A DNA stretch of 64,000 nt from Mycobacterium sp. 852013-50091_SCH5140682 (GCF_001665685.1 NZ_LZTB01000130.1:124001-188000), one strand, 5' to 3'. Counted from the stretch's first letter, positions 18,374 to 27,415 are shown. The notes: generated by a model not told the origin, from the sequence alone. Numbers and translations: made by a program.

Positions 18374-18790
18374 TCAGCTCTCGGCCGGGACCAGGCGCAG
18401 TGATATGGAGTTGATGCAGTACCGCTGGTCGGTCGGGGTGGGATAGCCCTCGCCCTCGAAGACGTGCCCGAGGTGACTGTGGCAGTTGGCGCACAGCACT
18501 TCGACGCGGCGCATACCGAGAGAATTGTCCGAGCGCAGGATCACCGCGTCCGAATTGGCCGGGTCGAAGAAAGACGGCCAACCGCAATGGGATTCGAATT
18601 TCTCGGTGCTGCGGAACAGCTCGGCGCCGCAGGCTCGGCACTCGTAGACACCTGCGGTTTTGGTGTCGGTGTATTCCCCGGTGAAGGGGCGTTCGGTGCC
18701 CGCCCGGCGGAGCACCGCGAACTCGTCCGGAGTGAGCTTCTCGCGCCACTGGTCGTCGGTCAGTTCCACCTTGGGACCCGGGTTCGTCAT
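18374..18790 (-). CDS. msrB: Peptide methionine-R-sulfoxide reductase MsrB
   Basis: 138 residues, full length. MsrB reduces methionine-R-sulfoxide in damaged proteins. The two zinc motifs CRACG and CANCH are present, with the active-site segment HCGWPSFFDP and the catalytic Cys in RYCINSISLRL near the C-terminus. It corresponds to Rv2674. It starts 53 bases downstream of the aftC stop on the same strand. Confidence 0.96.
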   Translation of the reverse strand: MTNPGPKVELTDDQWREKLTPDEFAVLRRAGTERPFTGEYTDTKTAGVYECRACGAELFRSTEKFESHCGWPSFFDPANSDAVILRSDNSLGMRRVEVLCANCHSHLGHVFEGEGYPTPTDQRYCINSISLRLVPAES

Positions 18791-18843
18791 ATCCCCAAAT
18801 TACGTGGTGTGCGCCGAGGCGCGCCAGATCGGGCGGAGCCGGC

Positions 18844-20136
18844 TCACGCTGAGACGGCTTCCCGTGGCCGGTTGAGCCACAGCGGGTCGATGCCTTCGTC
18901 CAGCCGGTCGTCGGCCTTGGCATCCAGGTAGCGGAAGTACAGCACGCAGAACACCACGATCAGGACCAGCGACCAGCCGTAGGTGATCTTCATGTACTCC
19001 AGGAAGCGGCCGGTCGTCGGCCAGCGCCACATCAACCAGCGATCCATCGTCATGAACCCGTAGACCCCGAGCCACGCAGGCCAGTTGCGGAGAACCGAAT
19101 TCGGCAGCACCACCGTCATCAGGAACGGGAACAGCGTCATCGAGTAGTAGCCCTGGGCCAGCGACAGCACGAGCCAGGAGGTGATCAGCAACACACCGGA
19201 GGAGGTCAGCATCCAGAACAGCTGGTCGCGCTCGCGGTAGTAGCGGTACAGCAGCCACAGGCTCACCGCAGCAAGCACCGTGAACGTCACACGCAGCACC
19301 ACGATCAGCCACATCGGCAGGCCGTAGTAGATGCCGTTGCCCAGGATGGCGGAGTTGAAGTAGTCGCGGGTCTGCATGATGTAGGGCAGCGTGTTGTGCA
19401 CGAAGCCCATCGGATCCGCCGACAGCGGCCAGGCCACCGCGTTGAACACGATCGGCACCGCGAACGCCGTCACCAGTGCGCGCCACTGCCGGTTCAGCAG
19501 GGGCAGCAACAGCAGGACACCGAGTAGGGGTTTGACCACCAGGGTCATGCCGATGGCCGCACCGGCCAGCCACTGATGGCTCTGCTTGCCGTCCAGCAGC
19601 CAGCGGAAGAACAGCACCTCGGCCAGCAGGATGCAGCCGTTGATGTTGGTGAAAACGAGTGTGTTGGTGACTGATTCGGTGCAGAACATGGCCAGCAGCA
19701 GGGCCGGTAGCGCCACCGAGGTCAGCGAGAACTTGAACAGCCGTACCAGAAGGCAGGCCGCGATGATGACCGCTACCGCGTTGAACGCGACGAACCAGAA
19801 GCGCGACGCGAACTCGGGCAGGAATCCGAACGGTGAGAGCAGCAGCGTGCCGCCCGGCGGGTACAGGTAGTGCGGATCGACGAAATTGAAGTGCTCGTTG
19901 TAGATGGCCCAGTGCCGCCGAAAATTGGACACCGCGCGGTACACCGGGCCGAAGTCGTCAGTGATGTAGCCGTTGGTGGAGAGCACATAGCTGCGGTGGA
20001 TGATCGACATGATCGCCAGCGGCCACAAGACCGAGCGCAGCACCGTCGCGGCGCTGGGCGGGGAGGTGCGGGGACCGAATGTCCCCAGAAGGCCGTTACG
20101 GATGGAATCTACTGCCGTCACCAGCGAACCGTACAC
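18844..20136 (-). CDS. aftC: Arabinofuranosyltransferase AftC (GT87)
   Basis: 430-residue polytopic membrane glycosyltransferase, matching Rv2673. AftC adds alpha-1,3 arabinofuranose branches to arabinogalactan and lipoarabinomannan using decaprenyl-phosphoarabinose. The GT-C-type acidic loop is ITDDFGPVYRAV (about residue 58), followed by about ten hydrophobic helices and a short charged C-terminus. The start is a GTG. Downstream of the TAP-like lipoprotein gene on the same strand. Confidence 0.92.
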   Translation of the reverse strand: MYGSLVTAVDSIRNGLLGTFGPRTSPPSAATVLRSVLWPLAIMSIIHRSYVLSTNGYITDDFGPVYRAVSNFRRHWAIYNEHFNFVDPHYLYPPGGTLLLSPFGFLPEFASRFWFVAFNAVAVIIAACLLVRLFKFSLTSVALPALLLAMFCTESVTNTLVFTNINGCILLAEVLFFRWLLDGKQSHQWLAGAAIGMTLVVKPLLGVLLLLPLLNRQWRALVTAFAVPIVFNAVAWPLSADPMGFVHNTLPYIMQTRDYFNSAILGNGIYYGLPMWLIVVLRVTFTVLAAVSLWLLYRYYRERDQLFWMLTSSGVLLITSWLVLSLAQGYYSMTLFPFLMTVVLPNSVLRNWPAWLGVYGFMTMDRWLMWRWPTTGRFLEYMKITYGWSLVLIVVFCVLYFRYLDAKADDRLDEGIDPLWLNRPREAVSA

Positions 20137-20157
20137 CGGCGGCCAGACGCCGAGCTG

Positions 20158-21729
20158 TCAGGCAGGACAGAACGTGTCGGTCTCCGGCACTTTGCCGGTG
20201 TCGAGATACAGCGTGATCGGTTGCAGCGCACAGGGTGTGTAGATGCTGGCGCCGTGACCGATGCCCTGCCACATGACCCGCCGGTTGGTGGCACCGGCGT
20301 TGATGACGCTCGCGGCCACGGCCGACACGCCCTCGTTGCCGACGATGGGATCGTTCTGCACCCCGAGGATCAGCACCGGAATCTTGAGATCCTTGGGATC
20401 CGCAGGTGCCGAACTACTGGGCCAGTTCAGGCATTTCACCAAATCCAGGGCGCCGACCGTGCCGAACTGCGGGTACAGCTTGCCCCACTGCACGACGAGT
20501 TCGCGCACCCGGTCGGGCGTCGGCCGGTTGAGGGCGTCGCCGCAGCTGTTGATGAACTGCCCGTCGGTCTGCCGAAGCGACTGGGCCTGGGTGATCAGGT
20601 TGTTGAGCAGGTTCGGGTCGCCGGAACGGGCGGCGGCCAGCGCGCCTGCCAGATCATTGGTCGAGCTGACCCGGTCACCGCGCGGGAATCCCAGGGCGGT
20701 GGTGATGGCGTCGGCCACGGCGGCCACCGAGGCGCCGCCGGGACCGCGGCCCGCACGGGCATCGGCCAGCAACGCGTCGACGGCTCCCTTCGGATCCGGC
20801 CCGAGTGGGCAGTTGGTGGCGACGCACTGCGCGGCGAACGCGTCGAGTGCCGCCTGCTGGCCCTTGACCCGCTGCTCGGCGGCGGCCTCGGCGCCGACCG
20901 CCAACGGCAGCGGTGAGTCGAGGATCAGCCGCGACACCTTGTTCGGGTGGGAGCCGGCGTAGGCAAGCGCGACCTGCGCGCCGTTGCCGATGCCGAGCAG
21001 TGCCAGGGTCGGGACGTCCCAGGTGCTACGAAGCCGTTCGAGGTCCTCCGCGGCGTGGGCGTTGTTGTATGCGGAGTCTCCCGGGGCGATGGTGTCGGTG
21101 CAATTGGTGGTGGCCGTCTGGGTCACCGCGCCCAGATTGGCGACCGGGTCGTTGCCGGACTGGAACTGCGCCTGGTCCTGCATTTCCTGCCGGTCGTAGA
21201 CATCGCGGCAATCCACGGCCTCGGACATGCCCATCCCGCGCCGGTCGACGGCGACGATCGGATGGGCCGCCAACGCGTCAGCTCCCGAGCGTGACAACCA
21301 CACCGGCAGCTGGACTGACGAAGGAATGTCAGAACCCGTGGTCATCACCAGGGGACCCGCATTGGGCGGCGTCTGCGGTGAGCTTGCCCGCACCACACCG
21401 ATGTTCAGCGATCCGCTGGCACCCTCGATCGGATCGAGGTCGGCGTCGTAGGTTGCGCACTCCAGCTTGATCCCGGGAATCGGCTGGATCGCGGCATTGC
21501 TGAACAGCCGCGCCGTGCAATCCCGCCATTGCAGCGGATCGTTTTTCGGAGCTTCCATGGGCGGCGGCCCGGCAGGCGGGGGTGCGCTGGTCTCCGGTTG
21601 TCCCTGGGGGTGGGCGCCGGTGCCGGTGGCGTACTTCGGGTCCGCGGCAAGGATCGGGGCGCACCCGGCGAGCAGTGCCGACACGGCGACGGTCGACACA
21701 CTCAGGGCCCTCACCAGCTGATGACGCAT
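20158..21729 (-). CDS. TAP-like alpha/beta hydrolase lipoprotein lacking the catalytic serine
   Basis: 523-residue secreted lipoprotein, similar to Rv2672. The signal peptide ends in a lipobox, LLAGC (Cys about residue 21), and a Pro-rich linker follows. The hydrolase fold shows VAVDRRGMGMSE, an Asp in LGVQNDPIV and a His in QGIGHGAS, but the nucleophile elbow reads LGIGNGAQ, with Gly in place of Ser. Family members are annotated as proteases, so this copy may be inactive or use another residue. I chose ATG 21729, which starts the signal peptide and has TACTGT seven bases upstream (leaderless). Confidence 0.85.
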   Translation of the reverse strand: MRHQLVRALSVSTVAVSALLAGCAPILAADPKYATGTGAHPQGQPETSAPPPAGPPPMEAPKNDPLQWRDCTARLFSNAAIQPIPGIKLECATYDADLDPIEGASGSLNIGVVRASSPQTPPNAGPLVMTTGSDIPSSVQLPVWLSRSGADALAAHPIVAVDRRGMGMSEAVDCRDVYDRQEMQDQAQFQSGNDPVANLGAVTQTATTNCTDTIAPGDSAYNNAHAAEDLERLRSTWDVPTLALLGIGNGAQVALAYAGSHPNKVSRLILDSPLPLAVGAEAAAEQRVKGQQAALDAFAAQCVATNCPLGPDPKGAVDALLADARAGRGPGGASVAAVADAITTALGFPRGDRVSSTNDLAGALAAARSGDPNLLNNLITQAQSLRQTDGQFINSCGDALNRPTPDRVRELVVQWGKLYPQFGTVGALDLVKCLNWPSSSAPADPKDLKIPVLILGVQNDPIVGNEGVSAVAASVINAGATNRRVMWQGIGHGASIYTPCALQPITLYLDTGKVPETDTFCPA

Positions 21730-21754
21730 GGGCACCACAGTAGCGATAGGTCGG

Positions 21755-22528
21755 TCACCGGCCGCGGACGTAACGCGTGTACAGGAAACCCTCGTCGTCA
21801 GTGAGCAGGTGTGCCGGACGCATCTGCGCATGCACCTGGCCGGGGCCGGTGGCGATGCGGCGCGCGACTCCGCCGATGAGTAGCGGTGCCACCGTCAGAC
21901 ACAGTTCGTCGAGCAGATGGTTTTCGATCAGCGTGCTCAGCAGTTGCGGGCCGCCTTCGGTGAGGACCCGGAACAGTTTGCGCTCGGCGAGGATCCGCAG
22001 CGCCACGACGGGGTCGACCCGCCCGGGGTCGGTTCCCGAGGCGTCGATCACCTCTGCCACCGCGCCCAGCCGGTGCTCCGCGTCCGGGACGGTGTTGCTG
22101 CACGTGAGAATCAGCGGAGCCACGTCGGTGCGGGTGAAGAATTTCGAATCGTGTTCCAGGTTGGCCGATGCGGTGATGACAGCGATCGGCGGTACCTCGG
22201 CCTGGCCGCGCTCCTGCCGGGCCTCCCGTTGCGCCGCGGACAGCTGGACGCCGGAGTAGTTCTCGATGCGTACGGTCGCCGCGCCCATGAGGATCACATC
22301 GGCTGCTTCTCGCATGATGTGGAACAGCGCGCGGTCACCCGGGCCGCCCAGCCCACCTGACTTTCCGTCCGACGTGGCGCCCCCGTCGAGGCTGGCGATC
22401 ATGTTGCCGCGCACCCAGCACCGCTGCAGATCCTCGGGGTAGGCATAGAGCTCGCGCACCCGGGGATCGTCGACGGTATCGAGCGGGCCGAGGACTGTGA
22501 GCTGTGTCCCAGCGATGTCATCGGACAT
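21755..22528 (-). CDS. RibD C-terminal-type pyrimidine/dihydrofolate reductase
   Basis: 257-residue NADPH-dependent reductase with the RibD C-terminal (DHFR-like) fold: NMIASLDGGATSDGKSGGL at the N-terminus, VILMGAATVR and LTEGGPQLLSTLIE in the middle. It corresponds to Rv2671, which has been studied as an alternative dihydrofolate reductase linked to p-aminosalicylate resistance. There is no deaminase domain, so it is not a complete RibD. It is divergent from zapE with 34 bases between the starts. Confidence 0.88.
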   Translation of the reverse strand: MSDDIAGTQLTVLGPLDTVDDPRVRELYAYPEDLQRCWVRGNMIASLDGGATSDGKSGGLGGPGDRALFHIMREAADVILMGAATVRIENYSGVQLSAAQREARQERGQAEVPPIAVITASANLEHDSKFFTRTDVAPLILTCSNTVPDAEHRLGAVAEVIDASGTDPGRVDPVVALRILAERKLFRVLTEGGPQLLSTLIENHLLDELCLTVAPLLIGGVARRIATGPGQVHAQMRPAHLLTDDEGFLYTRYVRGR

Positions 22529-22562
22529 AAGCAGAATTTGAGCACGTCGTTACGCTGCCTGC

Positions 22563-23624
22563 ATGCACGGGTCCAGCGACGTCGCTCATCTTGCCGATCG
22601 GCACCCCACCGTCACGCCCGAGCGGTTGGTGGCGCAGTTGATCCCACCGCCGACGTTCGCCGACGTCAGCTTCGACACGTATCGGCCCGACCCGGCGGAG
22701 CCGTCGCAGGCCGCGGCGGTGCAGTCGTGCCGGCAGTTCTGCGAGCAGGCCGCGGTGCGGCGGGCGGGAAAGAAGAAGCTGTTCGGCAAGCGCGAGGTAC
22801 TGCCCGGTGTGGGGCTCTACCTGGACGGCGGGTTCGGCGTCGGCAAGACCCACCTGCTGGCGTCGACCTATTACACGCTGTCCGCTCTGGGAGAGGCGCC
22901 CACCGCGTTCGCGACGTTCGGTGAACTCACCCAGCTGGCGGGCGTGTTCGGTTACAACGAGTGCATCGACCTGCTGGCCGGCTACGTGGTGGTCTGCATC
23001 GACGAGTTCGAACTCGACGATCCGGGCAACACGACGCTGATCTCGCGGCTGCTCTCGGCGCTGGTCGAGCGCGGTGTGTCGATCGCGGCGACCTCCAACA
23101 CGTTGCCCGAGCAGCTCGGCGAGGGCCGGTTCGCCGCGCAGGACTTCCTGCGGGAGATCAACACGTTGGCGCAGATCTTCACGACTGTGCGCATCGAGGG
23201 GCCCGACTACCGTCACCGCGATCTGCCGCCTGCCCCCGAGCCGCTGACCGACACCCAGGTGGCCGACCGGGCGGAGGCCAAGCCCGGCGCCACGCTCGAC
23301 GGGTTCGACGCCCTCTGCGCACACCTGGCCACCATGCATCCGTCGCGCTATCAGGCCCTGATCGAAGGGGTGTCCGAGGTGTTCATCACCGGCGTGCACC
23401 CGATCGACGATCAGAGTGTGGCGCTGCGCCTGGTGGCGCTGACCGACCGGCTCTACGACGCGGGCATCCCGGTGTTGGCCTCGGGAACCAAGTTGGACAC
23501 GATCTTCAGCGCCGAGATGCTCGCCGGCGGGTTCCGGAAGAAGTACCTGCGGGCCACATCGCGCCTGCTCGCGCTGACCGCCGCGGCCCAGCAGGCCGAT
23601 CAGACCGGCCGGACCATCACGTAG
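22563..23624 (+). CDS. zapE: ZapE/AFG1-family AAA ATPase
   Basis: 353 residues, similar to Rv2670c. Walker A is GGFGVGKTHLL (about residue 93) and Walker B VVVCIDEFEL; the AFG1 signature AATSNTLPEQLGEGRF follows. The family includes bacterial ZapE, linked to division under stress, and mitochondrial AFG1, linked to protein quality control. TACGCT (22551-22556) ends six bases before the ATG, implying a leaderless mRNA. Its 3' end overlaps the convergent GNAT gene by 25 bases. Confidence 0.92.
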   Translation: MHGSSDVAHLADRHPTVTPERLVAQLIPPPTFADVSFDTYRPDPAEPSQAAAVQSCRQFCEQAAVRRAGKKKLFGKREVLPGVGLYLDGGFGVGKTHLLASTYYTLSALGEAPTAFATFGELTQLAGVFGYNECIDLLAGYVVVCIDEFELDDPGNTTLISRLLSALVERGVSIAATSNTLPEQLGEGRFAAQDFLREINTLAQIFTTVRIEGPDYRHRDLPPAPEPLTDTQVADRAEAKPGATLDGFDALCAHLATMHPSRYQALIEGVSEVFITGVHPIDDQSVALRLVALTDRLYDAGIPVLASGTKLDTIFSAEMLAGGFRKKYLRATSRLLALTAAAQQADQTGRTIT

Positions 23625-24142
23625 TCGTTCTCGATACCTGCGCCGAGCCGAAACGTCTTGGTGCCGTTGACCGTGAAGCCGTGTTTGCGGTAAAAGCGTT
23701 GGGCGCGTTCGTTTGTCTGGTTGACGCCCAGCCACACCGAGCTGAAGCCCAGCGTGGCGGCCCGCTGCAGCGCGTCTGTCATCAACGCCGGCGCCGCACC
23801 CGCACCGTGCCGCTGGGGCAGCACATAGATCTTGGACAGCTCGATGGCCGGTCGCAGTTCGACGGCCCGCTGCACATCGTCGTCGTCGGGAACACCGCGA
23901 ATGAGCATGGCGTACCCCGCGATGGCCCCCGAGTTTTCCCGAGCGATGAGCAGCACCCGTTCGGGGTCACCGAGGTAGTCACCGAACCGTTGCTCGGAGA
24001 GATTCTCGGCGATGAACGCGGCGATGTTCTCCGGGGTCGACGACGGGGGACAGGCCAGTGGGAACGTAGCGGCTGCGACTGCTGCCAGCTCCGGTAGATC
24101 AGCGCGACGGGCCTGTTCGACGACGACGGCGCCGCTGCTCAT
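23600..24142 (-). CDS. GNAT-family N-acetyltransferase
   Basis: 180 residues, similar to Rv2669. The acetyl-CoA motif is YVLPQRHGAGAAPALMTDALQ in a slightly altered R/QxxGxG/A form, followed by the conserved C-terminal ERAQRFYRKHGF segment. Substrate unknown. It follows the secreted-protein gene by five bases on the minus strand and overlaps the 3' end of zapE on the other strand. Confidence 0.88.
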   Translation of the reverse strand: MSSGAVVVEQARRADLPELAAVAAATFPLACPPSSTPENIAAFIAENLSEQRFGDYLGDPERVLLIARENSGAIAGYAMLIRGVPDDDDVQRAVELRPAIELSKIYVLPQRHGAGAAPALMTDALQRAATLGFSSVWLGVNQTNERAQRFYRKHGFTVNGTKTFRLGAGIENDYVMVRPV

Positions 24143-24147
24143 CGCTG

Positions 24148-24684
24148 TCACGGCAGTGGCGCGTCCGGCTGCCAGAGGTTCCACTGCGCCAGGTGCTTGC
24201 CGGTCTGTGGATTGATCAGCACGACGTTGGTGACCAACGCGCGGTAGACGTCCCAGTACACGTCGCCGTTGACGGTGGCTCCGGGCGGCGCGTTGCGCAA
24301 CACGTTCTCCAGGGCGTCGGGGGCGTCGGTGTGCTTGGACGTGTAGGCGTCCGCGTACGGCGTGACGCCGTCGAAGGTGAACGCCAGTGCCATCGCGTAC
24401 GGGTTGGGCGCCTGGATGGTGGTGATCGTCACCGGTGCCCGCCACGGGCTGCCTTGCGCGCGCCAGCGCGGTGAACCGTTCCAGCCCCAGCCGGGTGGGA
24501 CATCGCTGGCCAGGACGTCGTGCACGGTGACGTCGGCGACGATGCCGTTGAAGTTCACCCGCAGCGTCTGACCGATCTGGCCGATCGGCGTGTCCTCGGC
24601 GGCAGCGGCCGGTGCGGTGGCGAAAGCGGCGACAGTCGCCACGACCGAGAACAGGAGCGCAAGCCAGCGAGACATGCCAGGCAT
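24148..24684 (-). CDS. Secreted protein, MPT63/DUF1942-like Ig fold
   Basis: 178 residues, corresponding to Rv2668. A signal peptide with a hydrophobic core (LALLFSVVATVAAFATA) ends at an AAA-E cleavage site near residue 29. The mature part begins with IGQTLRVNF and ends with a short LINPQTGKHLAQW strand, with spacing like the beta-sandwich secreted protein MPT63; this resemblance is by eye only. Probably co-transcribed with the GNAT gene. Function unknown. Confidence 0.75.
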   Translation of the reverse strand: MPGMSRWLALLFSVVATVAAFATAPAAAAEDTPIGQIGQTLRVNFNGIVADVTVHDVLASDVPPGWGWNGSPRWRAQGSPWRAPVTITTIQAPNPYAMALAFTFDGVTPYADAYTSKHTDAPDALENVLRNAPPGATVNGDVYWDVYRALVTNVVLINPQTGKHLAQWNLWQPDAPLP

Positions 24685-24722
24685 GATCGCACAGACTGGA
24701 ACGTGTTACAGCAGGTTGGCGG

Positions 24723-25148
24723 TCAGGGCACCCAGGGGCCGACGCCGCCGACCTTGTCGATGCGGATCCGCGTGAGCCAGCCGGCCGGGGCGTCCGGCGG
24801 TGGGAACGCGGCATCCGGGGAGGCCAGAGTCTGCGCCAGTTTTGCGAGCAGTTCCGGCGCGCCGCCCTCGACGATGCGGGCGGTGCCGGTGATCGCCAGG
24901 TACGGGCGCATCACTTGACCGACATGTCCGGGGTCGACGATCGTCACCGCGACCCGCGGATCACGCCGGACGTTGCGTACCTTCTTGTGCTCGGCGAGGT
25001 GCGCGGTCACCAGCTCGTCGCCGTCGGGCGTGGACTGCAGCGCCACCCACACCAGCGTGACCTGCGGGCTGCCGTCCGGGTTGAGCGTGACGAGGGTGGC
25101 ATCGGCGCCGGATCCGATGAGTTCACGTGCGGCATCGTTGAGCTTCAC
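24723..25148 (-). CDS. PPOX-class split-barrel F420/FMN-dependent protein
   Basis: 141 residues with the pyridoxamine-phosphate-oxidase-like split barrel. The N-terminus has GADATLVTLNPDGSPQVT, then a strand with TAHLAEHKKVRNVRRDPRV, typical of F420-dependent FDOR-B enzymes common in mycobacteria. It probably binds F420 or FMN and reduces small aromatic or quinone-like compounds; this is family knowledge, not shown here. Starts a short distance after clpC2 on the same strand. Confidence 0.85.
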   Translation of the reverse strand: MKLNDAARELIGSGADATLVTLNPDGSPQVTLVWVALQSTPDGDELVTAHLAEHKKVRNVRRDPRVAVTIVDPGHVGQVMRPYLAITGTARIVEGGAPELLAKLAQTLASPDAAFPPPDAPAGWLTRIRIDKVGGVGPWVP

Positions 25149-25172
25149 GCCCAGTGCTACGGCTGGGCGGGC

Positions 25173-25910
25173 TCATTCATTCCCGTTCTTCTTGATGAAC
25201 GGCTCCAATGCCGTGGCCAGATCGGTTTCCAACCGATGTGGGTCAACGCCCAGCCGGTGCAGCGCGCCGTCGTCGGGCTCTGCCTCGAACAACGCCAACA
25301 GGATGTGTTCGGTGCCGATGTAGTTGTGGCCCAACCGAAGTGCCTGCCGGAAGGTCAGCTCGAGGGCTTTCTTGGCGGTGGAGTTGAAGGGGATGAGGGC
25401 GGGTACCTCGGGGGTCCGTGGCGGCAGGGTGACGACGTTGCGGACGGCATCTGCGTCGACGCCCTGGCCGGAGAGCAGTTTGGCGGCCAGCCCGTCGGGC
25501 TCGCTGAACAATGCGAGCAGCAGATGGTCGGCGGTGATCTCGGCGTTGCCTGCCCCGTGGGCGGCGTTCTGCGAGGCGACGACGACGTTGCGGGCGCGCG
25601 GGGTGAACCGCCCGAACCCGGCGTTGGGGTCCAGTGCGGCCGGATCGAAGTCGGGCACTTTGGGCACGAAGCGTTTCTGGGCGGCCTGCTTGGTGACGCC
25701 CATGCACTTGCCGATGTCGGTCCAGGAGGCTCCGGAGCGGCGGGCTTGGTCGACGAAGTGGCCGATGAGGTGATCGGAGATCTCGCCGAGCGCGTCTGCG
25801 GCGATCACGGCGTCGGTGAGTTGTTCGAGGGGTTCGGAATGCGCCTGCTTGATGGCGTGAATGAGGTCGTCGAGGCGGACGGGGTTGGTGATCTTGACGG
25901 GCTCGCTCAT
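25173..25910 (-). CDS. clpC2: ClpC2: Clp N-domain protein with N-terminal HTH
   Basis: 245 residues, matching Rv2667. The first 90 residues include a helix-turn-helix-like stretch (SWTDIGKCMGVTKQAAQKRF), then two Clp N-terminal repeats (GRFTPRARNVVVASQ...EITADHLLLALF and FNSTAKKALELTF...IGTEHILLALFE). There is no AAA domain, so it cannot unfold proteins itself. I recall reports that ClpC2 binds ClpC1-targeting antibiotics such as cyclomarin and protects the cell. Strong palindromes cover its promoter, fitting a DNA-binding autoregulator. Confidence 0.92.
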   Translation of the reverse strand: MSEPVKITNPVRLDDLIHAIKQAHSEPLEQLTDAVIAADALGEISDHLIGHFVDQARRSGASWTDIGKCMGVTKQAAQKRFVPKVPDFDPAALDPNAGFGRFTPRARNVVVASQNAAHGAGNAEITADHLLLALFSEPDGLAAKLLSGQGVDADAVRNVVTLPPRTPEVPALIPFNSTAKKALELTFRQALRLGHNYIGTEHILLALFEAEPDDGALHRLGVDPHRLETDLATALEPFIKKNGNE

Positions 25911-25912
25911 GG

Positions 25913-25960
25913 CGTCAACTTTAGGTTGACGATTGACTAGCGTCAACCCCGGGTTGACGC
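25913..25960. promoter_or_regulatory. clpC2 operator: paired GTCAAC/GTTGAC palindromes
   Basis: Two inverted repeats built from the same word: CGTCAAC-N5-GTTGACG (25913-25931) immediately before the clpC2 ATG, and GCGTCAACCC-C-GGGTTGACGC (25940-25960), a perfect 10-base-arm palindrome. A further half-site, ATTGAC, lies between them (25932-25937). The arrangement suggests cooperative binding, most simply by the HTH part of ClpC2. Confidence 0.65.
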
Positions 25961-26017
25961 ACCGCGCGCATCGGTGGATAGGTGAAGCGAGCCGGTGATC
26001 GGGCAAGATAAGCGCCG

Positions 26018-27415
26018 ATGAACTTCGAAGACCGCGTGATCCAGCTGCTCCGGCCGATCCTTCGGCCGGTGATGCGAGTGTTGTCGCTGCGCAGCATCGT
26101 GATCGTCGCGGCGCTTTCCGTCGTGATCCTCGTCCTCACCCTAGGCACCTGGGTATGGCTCGGCGTGACCAACGACCAGTACAGCCAGCTCGACCGCCGC
26201 CTGGACTCGCTGAGCAGCCTGGGTGACCTGAGCTCGCTGCTGAACAGTCCCCGGCAGGTCGGGGATGACACGTCCGCGCCCAACGGCGGGGCACTGGTGC
26301 GCACCGCGCATATCGGCGGGGTCACCGTCTCGGTGCCCAGCAATATCGTGTTGCCGCAGTTGGAGAATGGCTACGCCAACACCACCATCGACGGGGTCGA
26401 GTACCGCGTCCGCACCTTCACCGCAGGTCCGGCGTCTATCGCCCTGGGGGCTCCGCTGGCCGAAACTCAGCGCCGCATCGACGAATTGCACCTACGGGTG
26501 ATCCTGATCTGTGCCGGCGTCATCGGGGGCACCGTCGTGGTCGGCTGGATGATCTCGCTGGTGATGATCACGCCGTTCCGGCTGCTCGCTCAGCAGGCGC
26601 GTGCCATCAACGCCCAGTCGAAGCCCGATGAGGTTCAGGTGCGTGGCGTGCGCGAAGCCGTCGAGATCGCCGAGGCCGTGGAGGGCATGCTCGATCGCAT
26701 CGGCAACGAACAGGAACGCACGAAGGCCGCGCTGGAATCGGCCCGCGACTTCGCCGCCGTCGCATCGCATGAACTGCGGACCCCGCTCACCGCCATGCGG
26801 ACCAACCTCGAAGTCCTCTACACGCTGGATATGACCGATGAGCAGCGCCACGAGGTGATCGGCGACGTGATGCGCACGCAGAGCCGTATCGAGGCCACTC
26901 TCACGGCGCTGGAACGGTTGGCGCAAGGCGAGCTGACCACGGTCGAGGACTTCGTGCCCGTGGATGTCACCGAGCTGCTGGACCGCGCTGCGCATGACGC
27001 TCTGCGGGTCTATCCGGGGCTCCGGGCGACCCTGATGCCGTCACCGACCGTGCTGATCCAAGGCATGCCCGCGGGCCTGCGGCTGGTGATCGACAACGCG
27101 ATCGCCAACGCCGTCAAACACGGTGGGGCCACGGAAATCCGGCTCAGCGCAGTGCGTTCCGCAGACGACGTGCAGATCGTGGTCGACGACAACGGATCCG
27201 GCGTACCCGAGGCGGAACGGACCGAGGTGTTCGGGCGTTTCGCGCGCGGGACGACGGCATCGCGCTCCGGCTCGGGGCTGGGACTGGCGCTCGTTGCTCA
27301 GCAGGCCGAATTGCACGGTGGCACAGCCTCTTTGGAGGCCAGCCCGATCGGCGGCGCGCGATTGCTGTTGCGGTTGCCGATCATTCATTCGCCTGCCGAC
27401 GAGGCGCCCTTCTGA
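26018..27415 (+). CDS. PrrB-like sensor histidine kinase (orphan)
   Basis: 465-residue membrane histidine kinase. One transmembrane helix is near residues 28-50, a second near 160-185, with an extracytoplasmic domain between. HAMP follows, then the phosphoacceptor box FAAVASHELRTPLTAMRTNL, and the ATPase motifs NAIANAVKHGG, DDNGSGVP and GSGLGLALVAQQAELHGG. These segments are very close to M. tuberculosis PrrB (Rv0902c). No response regulator lies beside it here: a GntR gene converges downstream. It may be a duplicated PrrB signalling to a regulator elsewhere. Confidence 0.9.
   Translation: MNFEDRVIQLLRPILRPVMRVLSLRSIVIVAALSVVILVLTLGTWVWLGVTNDQYSQLDRRLDSLSSLGDLSSLLNSPRQVGDDTSAPNGGALVRTAHIGGVTVSVPSNIVLPQLENGYANTTIDGVEYRVRTFTAGPASIALGAPLAETQRRIDELHLRVILICAGVIGGTVVVGWMISLVMITPFRLLAQQARAINAQSKPDEVQVRGVREAVEIAEAVEGMLDRIGNEQERTKAALESARDFAAVASHELRTPLTAMRTNLEVLYTLDMTDEQRHEVIGDVMRTQSRIEATLTALERLAQGELTTVEDFVPVDVTELLDRAAHDALRVYPGLRATLMPSPTVLIQGMPAGLRLVIDNAIANAVKHGGATEIRLSAVRSADDVQIVVDDNGSGVPEAERTEVFGRFARGTTASRSGSGLGLALVAQQAELHGGTASLEASPIGGARLLLRLPIIHSPADEAPF

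Noticed and set aside
22518..23735. 405-codon minus-strand frame opposite zapE
   Set aside because: Antisense to the ATPase with conserved Walker motifs; no recognisable domain.
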